Source: Gemmatimonadales bacterium (GTDB lineage Bacteria; Gemmatimonadota; Gemmatimonadetes; Palauibacterales; Palauibacteraceae). From it: a stretch of DNA of 64,000 nt. A program made the position numbers and the translations under genes. Under the pieces are notes generated by a model. It did not search any database. It was given only the letters and a program-made list of their open reading frames with translations, and had not been told where the DNA came from. This document shows, one piece after another, positions 17,188-25,970 of this stretch. Positions within the stretch are counted from its first letter, which is position 1. Each line of letters opens with the position of its first letter. The stretch spans positions 23,698 to 87,697 of the forward strand of contig VXOJ01000028.1 in the NCBI GenBank assembly GCA_009840115.1, read 5' to 3'.

Positions 17188-18926
17188 GGCGGCGGGAGGG
17201 CGTTCGTGACGGGCGTAGTCGCGTAGTAGAGGAGCAGGAACACCAGGAGCAGGATCGCAACCCATATGACGGAGACTCCGGTGGGCCAGGTACGCCCCAA
17301 CACGCCGCTCGGGCCCATGTAGCGCCTGGCCGATCCGATCACGTCGCCGGCCGCGACCACGGTGCGCGCCGCGATGGCAGCCCGCAGCCGCGACGCGACA
17401 CCACCGCCGGCGAGCGCCAGTCCCCTGCCGAAGCGGCGATAGAACCAGTCCGCATCCAGGTTCGTCGAGGGCAGCTCGTGCGGCTCCCGGTCGGAGAGCC
17501 GAAGCCACACGAAGGCGAGCACGGCGAAGAAGAGCAGCTGCAGCTGGCTGATCACGTGCGCGGACGTGAACGGTTCGTACGTAACCGCGTACGGAAGGTT
17601 CGGATACAGGAACCAGGTCGGGAACGTCCCGTTGAAGACGCACAGGAAGGCCGCCATCCCCATCGCGATGAGCATGCTCGTCGGCGCCTCCTTCGTGCGG
17701 ATCCCGGAATCGGGCCCGAAGAAGCCGTAGAACGGAATCTTGATGCCCGCGTGGTGCAGCACGCCGGCGGAGGCGAAGAGGAGGAAGAGCCACACGATGT
17801 CGAGGTTCTGCTCCAGCGCCGCCGCCATCACCATCGACTTGCTCACGAAGCCGCTGAAGAGCGGGAAGGCGGAGATGGAGGCGGCGCCGATCACGCAGAG
17901 CGCCGCCGTCTTCGGCATGCTCTTGTAGAGTCCGCCCAGCTCGCTGCACTTCGTCGTCCCCGTGCGATAGAGCAGCGCCCCCGTCGACATGAAGAGGAGC
18001 CCCTTGAAGAGCACATCGTTGAAGGCGTGCGCGACCGCCCCGTTCACGGCCATCTCGGTGCCGATCCCGACGCCGCACACCATGAAGCCGATCTGGTTGA
18101 TCATGCTGTAGCCGAGCACCCGGCGCAGATCGTTCTCGATCACGGCGTAGAAGATCGGGAACATCGTCATGAGGACGCCGACCCAGATCAGCAGATCCTC
18201 GCCCTGGTATCCCCGCGCCAGGGCGTAGACGGCGACCTTCGTCGTGAACGCGCTCAGGAAGACGGCGCCGCTGTAGGTCGCCTCGGGATAGGCGTCCGTG
18301 AGCCAGTTGTGGAGCAGCGGGAAGGCGGCCTTGATCCCGATTCCGAGCAGGATGAGGTTCGTGCCCAGCGTCCCCGTCCCCAGCGTCCCCGTCCCCAGGT
18401 GGCCGAAGGCGACGGAGCCCGTGGCCCGCGCGTGGGCGATGATCCCGGCCAGGAGGACGACGCCGGATCCGACCTGGACGATGAGGTAGCGGATCCCCGC
18501 CCGGTAGGAGCGTTCCGTGCCGCGCGCCCACACGAGGAAGACGGAACTCAGCGCCAGAAGCTCCCAGAAGACGAAGAGCGTGATCAGGTCGCCGGCCTGG
18601 ACGGCTCCGATGGCGGCGCCCGCGTAGACCAATGCCGAAGCGTCCTCGAGCGCGCTCCCTCCGCGCCGCGCGAAGATGAGCCCGATGAAGGCCGCGATGT
18701 GGAAGAGCCATCCGAAGATCCGGCTCAGCCCGTCGATCCGGACGAGCGTCAGCTCGTAGGAGAAGATCGAGACCTGCCCGAACTCCCCTTCTCCCAGGGC
18801 AAGAAGGGCGGCGAGGCTCGCGGCGGGCAGGAGGAGGACCCAGCCGGTCCGCGCACGGCCCCGGAGGAGGGGGACGAGCAGTGCCCCGAGGATCATGACC
18901 GCGGCGGGAGGAAGGCTACCGATCAT
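17184..18926 (-). CDS. NuoL/MrpD-like proton-translocating antiporter subunit (third copy)
   Basis: This 580-aa polytopic protein has the antiporter fold of complex I subunits L/M/N and Mrp A/D. The VAHAFNDVLFKGLLF segment is the family signature, with His and Lys residues of the proton path, and a conserved Glu-containing segment (FVFWELLALSS) lies upstream. It is longer than its two sister subunits, with a C-terminal extension ending in a lone helix. It overlaps the small membrane gene by 11 bases and the thioesterase by 4 bases. Confidence 0.88.
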   Translation of the reverse strand: MIGSLPPAAVMILGALLVPLLRGRARTGWVLLLPAASLAALLALGEGEFGQVSIFSYELTLVRIDGLSRIFGWLFHIAAFIGLIFARRGGSALEDASALVYAGAAIGAVQAGDLITLFVFWELLALSSVFLVWARGTERSYRAGIRYLIVQVGSGVVLLAGIIAHARATGSVAFGHLGTGTLGTGTLGTNLILLGIGIKAAFPLLHNWLTDAYPEATYSGAVFLSAFTTKVAVYALARGYQGEDLLIWVGVLMTMFPIFYAVIENDLRRVLGYSMINQIGFMVCGVGIGTEMAVNGAVAHAFNDVLFKGLLFMSTGALLYRTGTTKCSELGGLYKSMPKTAALCVIGAASISAFPLFSGFVSKSMVMAAALEQNLDIVWLFLLFASAGVLHHAGIKIPFYGFFGPDSGIRTKEAPTSMLIAMGMAAFLCVFNGTFPTWFLYPNLPYAVTYEPFTSAHVISQLQLLFFAVLAFVWLRLSDREPHELPSTNLDADWFYRRFGRGLALAGGGVASRLRAAIAARTVVAAGDVIGSARRYMGPSGVLGRTWPTGVSVIWVAILLLVFLLLYYATTPVTNALPPP

Positions 18927-19227
18927 AGTAGTCCTCGTCCCGCATCACGCCCTTCCGGAGCAGCTTGGCGGTGTAGACGATCGCCGTGTAGGCGAGGAAG
19001 CCGTAGACGGCGTAGAAGGACGGCAGGCCCTCCCAGTCGCGCTCCGGGTGGCGCAACTCCCACCACCCCATTCGCTGCTGCAGGAAGTTCACGAAATCGA
19101 GCGCAAACAGCACGCCGCACACGACGATCAGGATCGCGATCAGGCGCTTCCAGCGCTTCGGATCGTCGAAGTAGTGCCGGCCCCGGTCCTTCACCCGTCC
19201 GCCCGCGTCGTGCGTGTCAGAGGCCAT
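18916..19227 (-). CDS. Small membrane protein within antiporter operon
   Basis: The 103-aa protein has a charged N-terminal 25 residues, two hydrophobic segments (about 28-48 and 68-88) and a very acidic C-terminus (DEDYYDR). I do not recognise the family. It lies between two NuoL-like genes, 3 bases after one and overlapping the next by 11. That placement suggests an accessory or linker subunit of the antiporter complex. Confidence 0.6.
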   Translation of the reverse strand: MASDTHDAGGRVKDRGRHYFDDPKRWKRLIAILIVVCGVLFALDFVNFLQQRMGWWELRHPERDWEGLPSFYAVYGFLAYTAIVYTAKLLRKGVMRDEDYYDR

Positions 19228-19230
19228 GGC

Positions 19231-20697
19231 CTACCCTCCGCCCAGGGGGACGAGCAGGCGATACACATCGTCGGCGAGGAAGAAGAGGACGATGCAGCCG
19301 ACCGCCGTGAACGAGAGTGCCGCGAGGCAAAATGCCGGCGCCTCCTTGAAGCGGGGCGGGTCCGACCCATCGGCGGGCTTCGAGAAGAACGCGCGGATGG
19401 GGATCGGGACGAGGTACGCGATGTTCAGCAGTGAACTGACCATCAGTACCGCGACGAAGAGGATCTGCCCGGCGTCGAGCGCCCCGAGCGCCAGGTACCA
19501 CTTGCTCCAGCTTCCGCCGAGGGGCGGGACGCCGACGACGCTGAGGGCCCCGATGAGGAAGGCCGCCATCGTGATCGGCATCGCCCGGCCCAGCCCCCGC
19601 ATGTCGCTGATCTCCGTCTTGTGCGCCGCGACGTAGATCGCGCCGGCGCAGAAGAAGAGGGTGATCTTGCCGAAGGCGTGCATGAGGATGTGCATGCTGC
19701 CGCCGACCACGCCCCAAGCGTTCGCGAGCGCCGCCCCGAGGACGATGTAGGAGAGCTGGCTCACCGTGGAGTAGGCGAGGCGCCGCTTGAGGTTGTCCTG
19801 CGCCATGGCGACGAGCGAGCCCGCAACGACCGTGAAGCCGGCGGCGTACATGAGCCACACGCTGATCCCCGACGCGCTCAGCAGATCGAGGCCGAAGACG
19901 TAGATCACGACCTTCATGATCGTGAACACGCCGGCCTTCACGACCGCGACCGCGTGCAGGAGCGCGCTCACCGGCGTCGGCGCGACCATGGCCGCGGGAA
20001 GCCAGCGGTGGACCGGCATGAGGGCGGCCTTCCCCGTCCCGAACACGAAGAGCGCCAGCAGGACGAGGAGGACACCGTCGCTCGCCCGGCCGTCCAGGAT
20101 CCCCCCGGCGCGGAAGTCGAGCGTGCCCGCGAGGACCCAGGTCCACGCCACCGCGAGGAGGAGAAAGGCGACGGAAGTGGTGACAAGGATCCCGAGATAC
20201 GTGCGGGCGCCCTTCATCGCCTTCGGCGTCCCGTGGTGCGAGACGAGCGGGTAGGTCGAGAGCGTCAACACCTCGTAGAACAGGAACAGCGTGAGCAGGT
20301 TGCCCGCGAGCGCCACGCCCATGGCGGCGCAGATGGAAACCGCGAAGCAGACGTAGAATCGCGTCTGGTGCGCTTCCCCGTGTCCCCGCATGTAGCCGAT
20401 CGAGTACAGCGACGTGACGATCCAGAGCCCGGAGGCCACCAGGGCGAAGAGCATGCCGAGGGGCTCCAGGCGGAGCACGAGGGAGAGGCCGCCGGGGAGC
20501 AGCCGCACCAGCAGGACCCCGGGGGTCGCGCCGGCGAGGACGTGCGGCAGGAGCGATGCGACGAACCAGAAGAGCGCCACGCCGGTGGCGAGCGTGACGG
20601 CTTCCCGAACGTTGGGCCAGCGGCCGACCGTCGCGATGAGCACGGCGCCGGCGAGGGGAATCACCAGCGCCCAGTACATCGGAACCATGCCGCTCAC
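19231..20697 (-). CDS. NuoM/MrpD-like antiporter subunit (second copy)
   Basis: The 488-aa polytopic protein has the SMHILMHAFGKITLFFCAG segment of MrpD/NuoM antiporter subunits, the FEVLTLSTYPLV-type segment with the key Glu, and the conserved MPVHRWLPAAMVAPTPVS stretch. GTG 20697 overlaps the preceding subunit by 4 bases; ATG 20688 is an alternative. With the neighbouring paralogs it would form the ion-pumping part of a Na+/H+ or K+/H+ antiporter. Confidence 0.88.
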   Translation of the reverse strand: MSGMVPMYWALVIPLAGAVLIATVGRWPNVREAVTLATGVALFWFVASLLPHVLAGATPGVLLVRLLPGGLSLVLRLEPLGMLFALVASGLWIVTSLYSIGYMRGHGEAHQTRFYVCFAVSICAAMGVALAGNLLTLFLFYEVLTLSTYPLVSHHGTPKAMKGARTYLGILVTTSVAFLLLAVAWTWVLAGTLDFRAGGILDGRASDGVLLVLLALFVFGTGKAALMPVHRWLPAAMVAPTPVSALLHAVAVVKAGVFTIMKVVIYVFGLDLLSASGISVWLMYAAGFTVVAGSLVAMAQDNLKRRLAYSTVSQLSYIVLGAALANAWGVVGGSMHILMHAFGKITLFFCAGAIYVAAHKTEISDMRGLGRAMPITMAAFLIGALSVVGVPPLGGSWSKWYLALGALDAGQILFVAVLMVSSLLNIAYLVPIPIRAFFSKPADGSDPPRFKEAPAFCLAALSFTAVGCIVLFFLADDVYRLLVPLGGG

Positions 20698-22193
20698 GGG
20701 AGCCCCCGCAGCACGGCTTCGGCCGCCTGCTCCGCCACGCCGGCGGAGTATGCCGTATAGATGCCGAAGAAGACCGTCGCCCCGAGGAGCACCCACGTCG
20801 GGACGAGCATCGAGAGCGGCGCCTCGCGCGCCTCGCGCGCCCGCTCGCTCGGTTCGCGGAAGAAGGCGGTCTCCACCACGCGCCACACGTAGACGAGGGC
20901 GAGCAGCGAACTCAGCAGCAGGAGGACCGCGACGAGGACGCTGCCCTGTTCCAGCGCCGCCTGGATCAGGTACCACTTGCTGATGAAGCCGGCCGTCGCC
21001 GGGACCCCGATGAGGCCGAGACCGCCGAGCGCCCACGCGGCCATCGTCCAAGGCATCGCTCGCCCGATCCCCGCCATCTCGTCGAGGTCGACGGAGTGCA
21101 GCCGCAGCATGATGCACCCCATGGCCATGAAGAGCCCGCCCTTGATGAGCGCGTGGTTGAACAGGTGGACGATGCCCCCGGTGAGCCCGGTCGCCGTCGC
21201 GAAACTGATCCCCAGGACCATGTATCCGACCTGGGCTACCGACGAATAGGCGAGCATCCGCTTAATGTTGCGCTGAAAGATCGCGACCGTGGAAGCCACG
21301 AAGATCCCGGCCAGGGCGAGCGGCATGAGCGCGCGCCCCAGCCCGAGGTGCTCGAACGAGAATTCGAGCCCGAACACGCTGAACATGAAGCGCAGAAGGA
21401 TGTAGACGGAGACCTTGGTCGAGGTCGCCGCAATGAAGGCGCTCACGGCGGACGGCGCGTACGCGTAGGCGTTGGGCAGCCACACGTGGAGCGGGAAGAG
21501 CGCCATCTTCAGGGCAATGCCCACGGTGAGGAAGCCGAAGGCGACGAGCGCGGTCCGCATGCCCTCGACGGCGGGCAGCCGGTCGGCCATGTCGACCATG
21601 TTCAGCGTCCCGGTCATCTGGTACATGAGACCGATGCCGATGAGGATGAACGTGGCCCCGATCGTGCCCATCACCAGGTACTGGAAGGCTGCGGGCAGCG
21701 CCTGCCTGCGCCCTCCGAGGGCGATGAGGGCGTACGATGAGAGCGCCGCGATCTCGAGGAAGACGAAGACGTTGAAGAGGTCGCCGGTAATCGCGATGCC
21801 GAGCAGGCCCGTGAGGGAAAGCAGGTAGAGCGTGCAGAAGAGGTAGTGCCGGCCGGCGGGAACCTCGTCGATCAGACTGCGCGGCGCGTAGGTGAGCACG
21901 AGCGCGCCGATTCCCGACACGAAGAGCAGCACGAAGGCGCCGAGGGCGTCGACGCGATACTCGATTCCCCACGGCGCGGCCCAGCCGCCCAGTTCGTAGG
22001 TGATGGCGCCGACCTCGAGCACCTCGCGGAGCAACGCGACCGAGACGCCGAACGCCGCCCAGCACACGATGATCGCGAAAGGCAGAACCAGCGACCGCCG
22101 CCGCAGGATGATGCAGAGCGGCGCCGCCAGGAGCGGAACGATGACCTGCAGGACCGGCAGTTGATCTCCGACCATCGAGGCCAGCCAGTTCAT
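20694..22193 (-). CDS. mnhD: MrpD/MnhD-like antiporter subunit (first copy)
   Basis: The 499-aa polytopic protein carries a VHLFNHALIKGGLFMAMG segment, the VFLEIAALSSYALIALGG stretch with the conserved Glu, and LFPLHVWLPNAYAYAPSAVS, all typical of MnhD/MrpD. It follows mnhC with a 4-base overlap, matching the order in Mrp operons and membrane-bound hydrogenases. The protein works with the other subunits to exchange protons for Na+ across the inner membrane. Confidence 0.9.
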   Translation of the reverse strand: MNWLASMVGDQLPVLQVIVPLLAAPLCIILRRRSLVLPFAIIVCWAAFGVSVALLREVLEVGAITYELGGWAAPWGIEYRVDALGAFVLLFVSGIGALVLTYAPRSLIDEVPAGRHYLFCTLYLLSLTGLLGIAITGDLFNVFVFLEIAALSSYALIALGGRRQALPAAFQYLVMGTIGATFILIGIGLMYQMTGTLNMVDMADRLPAVEGMRTALVAFGFLTVGIALKMALFPLHVWLPNAYAYAPSAVSAFIAATSTKVSVYILLRFMFSVFGLEFSFEHLGLGRALMPLALAGIFVASTVAIFQRNIKRMLAYSSVAQVGYMVLGISFATATGLTGGIVHLFNHALIKGGLFMAMGCIMLRLHSVDLDEMAGIGRAMPWTMAAWALGGLGLIGVPATAGFISKWYLIQAALEQGSVLVAVLLLLSSLLALVYVWRVVETAFFREPSERAREAREAPLSMLVPTWVLLGATVFFGIYTAYSAGVAEQAAEAVLRGLP

Positions 22194-22561
22194 CGAGGAT
22201 CGTCCTGCGCGTAGATCTCGTCCTCCTCGATCGTGTTGTACGCTTCACGGATGCGGACGACGAGCGAGAGGGCGACGGAGGTCGTGGCGACGCCCACGAC
22301 GATCGCGGTGAGGATGAGGACGCTGGGGAGCGGGTTGCTGTAAACCTCGAACCCCTCGGCCGTGATCGGCGCCGTGCCCCCGCTGACCTTCCCGACCGTG
22401 ATGTAGAAGAGGAAGACCGAAACCTGGAAGATGTTGAGTCCGATGACCTTCTTGATGAGGTTCCCGCGCGAGATGACGATGTAGAACCCCGTCATCATCA
22501 GGAAGATGACGACCCAGTAGTTGTACAGTCCGAGCGCGGAGTCGAAGATGGACTCGATCAC
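22190..22561 (-). CDS. mnhC: MnhC/NuoK-like antiporter subunit
   Basis: This 123-aa protein has three membrane helices and matches the NuoK-like MrpC/MnhC family, with GFYIVISRGNLIKKVIGLNI near the start and VLILTAIVVGVATTSVALSL later. GTG 22561 overlaps the mnhB stop by 4 bases. The acidic C-terminal tail is normal for the family. It anchors the antiporter-like subunits in the complex. Confidence 0.9.
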   Translation of the reverse strand: MIESIFDSALGLYNYWVVIFLMMTGFYIVISRGNLIKKVIGLNIFQVSVFLFYITVGKVSGGTAPITAEGFEVYSNPLPSVLILTAIVVGVATTSVALSLVVRIREAYNTIEEDEIYAQDDPR

Positions 22562-22980
22562 TGGCGCCCGCGTCCCGCGAAGGTCGAATAGATCGCGATG
22601 ATCACCGCGGCGACCGTCACCCCGACGCCGAGTTCGACGACGAGGATCCCGTAGTGCTGTCCCGACGCCGGATACGCCGGCGTCAGGACGCCGTATTCGA
22701 GGAAGTTGCCGCCCAGAAGCATCGTCAGAACGCCCGTGCCGGCGAAGATGAGCACGCCGACCGCGATCAGGATTTCGATCACGCGCTCCGGCGCCACGCG
22801 GCGCACGGCCGTGAGTCCGTAGATCATCCCGTAGAGCACGAACCCGGCCGCGAAGATGACGCCGGCCTGGAATCCTCCGCCCGGTCCGTAGTCGCCGTGG
22901 AACTGGACGTACAGGGCAAAGAGAAGGACGTACGGCAGCACGAACTTGCTGACCACGCGCAGGATGGTGTGATCGGTCAT
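22558..22980 (-). CDS. mnhB: MnhB-type antiporter subunit
   Basis: This 140-aa protein matches the MnhB domain family: four helices and the motif FHGDYGPGGGFQAGVI, in which a Gly-rich loop joins the first two helices. ATG 22980 overlaps the DUF4040 gene stop by 4 bases. In canonical Mrp systems this polypeptide follows the C-terminal part of MrpA, which is the order seen here. Confidence 0.92.
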   Translation of the reverse strand: MTDHTILRVVSKFVLPYVLLFALYVQFHGDYGPGGGFQAGVIFAAGFVLYGMIYGLTAVRRVAPERVIEILIAVGVLIFAGTGVLTMLLGGNFLEYGVLTPAYPASGQHYGILVVELGVGVTVAAVIIAIYSTFAGRGRQ

Positions 22981-23525
22981 GCGGCGTCCTCCCCGCCGTC
23001 CGCCGCGGGCCGGCGTTTGCGGCTCCCGCGGAGGAGGACGAGCACCGCGATGCCGGCGGTGAAGATGACGACCGTTTCTCCGAGCGTGTCGTAGCCGCGG
23101 TAACTGCCCAGCACGGCGGTGACGACGTTCGGGATGTGGATGTCGTGGTCCGTCCGCTCAACGTAAGAGGGCTGGGGATAGTTGCTGGCCGGCGCCTCGG
23201 GATCGCCGAACCTCGGCATGTCCAGCGTACCGTACAGGAGCGCGGCCCCCGTGATCGTCACCACCGCCAGCGGCAACGCCGAGGGCCGGACCGGCCGCTT
23301 CGCCTTGCGCGTGGTGAGCGCCAGGGTGGCGAGCGCGAGAATCGTCGAGATCCCTGCGCCGACGGCGGCCTCGGTGAGGGCGACGTCGGGGGCATCGAGC
23401 AGGAGCATCCAGCCGGCGCCGAGGAAGCTGAAGATGCCCATCAGCATGACGGCCGCGAACAGCCCGCGCATCCGCAGCACCGCGACCGCCGTCGCGCAGA
23501 GCAGCGTGAGGAGCAGCGCCGTCAC
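22977..23525 (-). CDS. DUF4040/MbhE-type subunit (equivalent of the MrpA C-terminal region)
   Basis: This 182-aa membrane protein begins with a DUF4040 region (LLDAPDVALTEAAVGAG) and ends with an MbhE-like helix. Together they equal the part of MrpA that lies after its NuoL-like domain. Membrane-bound hydrogenases and some Mrp systems encode it as a separate gene, as here. GTG 23525 was chosen because a GGAAG site lies about 8 bases upstream; further in-frame starts such as CTG exist upstream. Confidence 0.78.
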   Translation of the reverse strand: MTALLLTLLCATAVAVLRMRGLFAAVMLMGIFSFLGAGWMLLLDAPDVALTEAAVGAGISTILALATLALTTRKAKRPVRPSALPLAVVTITGAALLYGTLDMPRFGDPEAPASNYPQPSYVERTDHDIHIPNVVTAVLGSYRGYDTLGETVVIFTAGIAVLVLLRGSRKRRPAADGGEDAA

Positions 23526-23542
23526 GACCTGAACTTCCAGGG

Positions 23543-23878
23543 CTACGGAATCGATGACGCCTCCTCCGCCTCGTCGACGCGCGGTCGGAGCCCGGTTTCC
23601 AGCGCGGCATTGGCCAGCGCGTGCGTGGAGGTCGGACTGGTGATCCAGAGAAAGACGAGAATCGAAACCAGCTTTGCGGTCACGATCCACCCGGGCGAGA
23701 GGAACATGAGCCCGGTGAGGATGAGCCCCGCCCCGAGCGTGTCCGTGATCCCGGCTCCGTGGATGCGGCAGAAGAAATCGGGCAGGCGAACGACCCCGAT
23801 CCCGCCGATGACGGCGAAGAGCGCGCCCGTCAGCATGAGCACGGCGCTCACGATCTCGAACGCGGATTCCGGCATCAC
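23543..23878 (-). CDS. mnhG: MnhG-type antiporter subunit
   Basis: This 111-aa protein has three helices and the MnhG/MrpG motif GVVRLPDFFCRIHGAG, followed by DTLGAGLILTGL. GTG 23878 overlaps the mnhF stop. It belongs to the small-subunit module E-F-G that assembles with the large antiporter subunits. Confidence 0.9.
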   Translation of the reverse strand: MMPESAFEIVSAVLMLTGALFAVIGGIGVVRLPDFFCRIHGAGITDTLGAGLILTGLMFLSPGWIVTAKLVSILVFLWITSPTSTHALANAALETGLRPRVDEAEEASSIP

Positions 23879-24156
23879 GACGCCTTCTCCCGGTCCGGGT
23901 CCGCGAAATCGCCGTACTTCGAGAATCTGAGCACCGCGATGACGCCGATGAAGTTGATGAGGGCGTAGACGAGTCCGAGGTCGAGGAAGTCCGGCCGGCC
24001 CGTGATGAACCCGATCACGGCGATCAGGAGCACCGTCTTCGTGCCGAACATGTTCAGCGCGAGGATGCGGTCGAAGACCGTGGGCCCCTTCCCCGCCCGC
24101 ACGAGGGCGAGGCCCATCGTGACGATGATCGCGGCGAGGACGGCGGCGAGGATCAT
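23875..24156 (-). CDS. mnhF: MnhF-type antiporter subunit
   Basis: This 93-aa, three-helix protein has the MrpF/MnhF segment GPTVFDRILALNMFGTKTVL and a C-terminal ALINFIGVIAVLRF. It overlaps mnhE and mnhG by 4 bases each. In other Mrp systems MrpF is required for full antiport activity. Confidence 0.9.
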   Translation of the reverse strand: MILAAVLAAIIVTMGLALVRAGKGPTVFDRILALNMFGTKTVLLIAVIGFITGRPDFLDLGLVYALINFIGVIAVLRFSKYGDFADPDREKAS

Positions 24157-24632
24157 CCGCGCCCCTCGACCCGGGTTACCCGCCGGTCCATCTCGCCCGT
24201 GAGCACGCCTTCCGCCGCCTCGCGCGTGAGGGCGTGGACCGTGATGTGATCGCCTTCCGTGTCGACCGTCACGGTGCCGGGCGTGAGCGTGATCGAGTTC
24301 GCGTAGATGACCCGGCCGATGTCGGTGCGCTGCCCGGCCCGCACCCGTATCACGCGGGGCTGGATCGGAAGCCCTGGGCGCACGATGCGCACGGCGACGG
24401 CGATATTCGCCTTCACGATCTCGACCACGAGCCAGGGCAGGTAGCGGACCAGCCCCAGCGGGAGCTGGATCGGCGCCCCCTCGTCATCGACGATCCTCAT
24501 GCGGAGCGAGATGAAGACGACGAGCCCGATGGACACCGCTCCCAGACTCAGAATGACCGGGTTGTCGAAGTGCCCCGACCAGATGAGCCACACGGCGGCC
24601 AGGATGGCGACGAGGCCGACGGCGTATGTCAC
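24153..24632 (-). CDS. mnhE: MnhE-type antiporter subunit
   Basis: This 159-aa protein has an N-terminal membrane region and a soluble C-terminal domain. The segments YLPWLVVEIVKANIAVAVRI and YANSITLTPGTVTVD match the MnhE/MrpE family. GTG 24632 is the first start. It is the first gene of the leftward antiporter unit; about 160 bases without a recognisable gene separate it from lptE, and its promoter or lptE read-through would lie there. Confidence 0.9.
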   Translation of the reverse strand: MTYAVGLVAILAAVWLIWSGHFDNPVILSLGAVSIGLVVFISLRMRIVDDEGAPIQLPLGLVRYLPWLVVEIVKANIAVAVRIVRPGLPIQPRVIRVRAGQRTDIGRVIYANSITLTPGTVTVDTEGDHITVHALTREAAEGVLTGEMDRRVTRVEGRG

Positions 24633-24793
24633 GGATTCGGAGTGGCGGGTCGAGCGGCTTGCGGCATGTCGGCGCCCGGACGTTGAGTGAAGGTTGTCGG
24701 CCCATCCAAAAGTCGACCACAGAATGGCGAACCGGTCGCGCGGGCGCGAGAGGCTCCCGCCCGATCCCGTCCCGGCGGTCGACGCCGGTCAGT

Positions 24794-25306
24794 CTACCAC
24801 TGCGATTGCGCTCCGTCGACGATCTGCTGGACGAGGTTCTCGAGCGCGACGATCAGGGCCTGGTCTTCGGTTTCGTTTCCGGGTTCGTATTCCCCGGTCC
24901 CGGTCAGACTCTGGTTGCCCCAGATGATGAGGTTCTCGGCCACATCGAGGATCTCGACGGAGACGCTGACGGTCACGCGACGCTGGAAGACGTCCGCGCC
25001 GACCCCCCCGACGGCGTCGAAGTTGACCGCCTCATCGGCGTAGCGCCGGATCTGCGCCGTGATGACCGCGTCGGCTTCCTCCTCGGACGCGAGCCGCAGC
25101 CCCAGCCGCTGGCGCGCCGCCGTGAGGAGTTCGTCCATCAGGGACTCCGCGATGCCGAACTGCGTGCTCTCGTTCTCGATCGGTGCGACCCACACGGTGC
25201 GCATGTGGCTGGGCAGCCCGCCGCCGCCGGAGAAGCCGTAGCACCCCGCCAGCACGGCGAGCATCGGAATCGCGGCCATCGCTCCGGCGCGAAATCGGCA
25301 GGACAT
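24794..25306 (-). CDS. lptE: LptE-like LPS-assembly lipoprotein
   Basis: This 170-aa protein starts with a lipoprotein signal peptide ending in LAGC. The mature part begins with a Gly-rich stretch and PSHMRTVWVAPIEN, then QIRRYADEAVNF; this is the LptE/RlpB layout of the lipoprotein that plugs the LptD barrel in LPS export. ATG 25306 is preferred because GAGG lies 6 bases upstream; the in-frame ATG 25318 has no such site. A separate frame of the upstream lipoprotein gene stays open across the first part of this gene. Confidence 0.7.
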   Translation of the reverse strand: MSCRFRAGAMAAIPMLAVLAGCYGFSGGGGLPSHMRTVWVAPIENESTQFGIAESLMDELLTAARQRLGLRLASEEEADAVITAQIRRYADEAVNFDAVGGVGADVFQRRVTVSVSVEILDVAENLIIWGNQSLTGTGEYEPGNETEDQALIVALENLVQQIVDGAQSQW

Positions 25307-25970
25307 AGTGTTCCTCATCGTATGGCTGTGATTGAGCCGTCGCGCTCACCAACTCCCAAAGTACCCCGCTCGAGTCCACGATGTCCCGATACCGGGCTTC
25401 CCGGGGCCAGCTGAGGTCGCTTCCCCACGCGAGTTCGATCCAGCGCTCGCGGCGGCCGGCCCGCCGCTCCTCGAGGCGGGTGAGGCGTCCCTCGTCAAGA
25501 TAATAGCTTCGCGTCGCGCCTCCTTCGACCGCGAACTCGAGGACGCTGGAGCCGGGGATCTCGTACCCCCCGGCGGGAGGCGCGTCGCCGGGCCGAAACA
25601 CCCCCGCCATGGCGTACAGGAAGACGGTCGGGGGCAGTTCGACGCCCTCGAGATCGCCCGACGTGGCCAGAACCCCGTCGACGAGCGTGGCCTGGAGGCT
25701 TCCCTCCCCCGTCGAGAAGAGATCGAGACGAAAACGGTCGGGAGGATTCACGCGGGCCGCGCCGTCGCCGCGGAAGTTCCCGCTCTCGCCGGCGTATTCC
25801 CACCTGAAGACGACGTGCATCGGCTGTTCCGTGCCCGAGGTCGCGCGCGCCCGGAGCGCGACCTCGTCCGCGTCCGGCATCGGGGCCCCGCGCTCGAAAC
25901 CGCCGCCGCAGGCGGTGAGAGGCAGGAGGAGGAGAAGCCGGAGGACGCGGCGCCCCGGGGCTCGGTTCAC
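25032..25970 (-). CDS. DUF4292-like lipoprotein (3' end uncertain)
   Basis: A lipoprotein signal (LLPLTAC) opens a periplasmic protein with a LolA/DUF4292-type beta layout: MHVVFRWEYAGESGNF, then a RFRLDLFS stretch, then WPREARYRDIV and WELVS near the end. The recognisable homology ends at about residue 220-230, yet the frame stays open for another ~95 codons across the first 270 bases of lptE, ending at 25032. Either the protein has a long tail or a small sequence error hides a stop near 25315. GTG 25970 overlaps the thioesterase stop by 4 bases. Confidence 0.6.
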   Translation of the reverse strand: MNRAPGRRVLRLLLLLPLTACGGGFERGAPMPDADEVALRARATSGTEQPMHVVFRWEYAGESGNFRGDGAARVNPPDRFRLDLFSTGEGSLQATLVDGVLATSGDLEGVELPPTVFLYAMAGVFRPGDAPPAGGYEIPGSSVLEFAVEGGATRSYYLDEGRLTRLEERRAGRRERWIELAWGSDLSWPREARYRDIVDSSGVLWELVSATAQSQPYDEEHYVLPISRRSDGRDSDARRAGGVLRLLRRRRAAQPHAHRVGRTDREREHAVRHRGVPDGRTPHGGAPAAGAAARVRGGSRRGHHGADPALRR

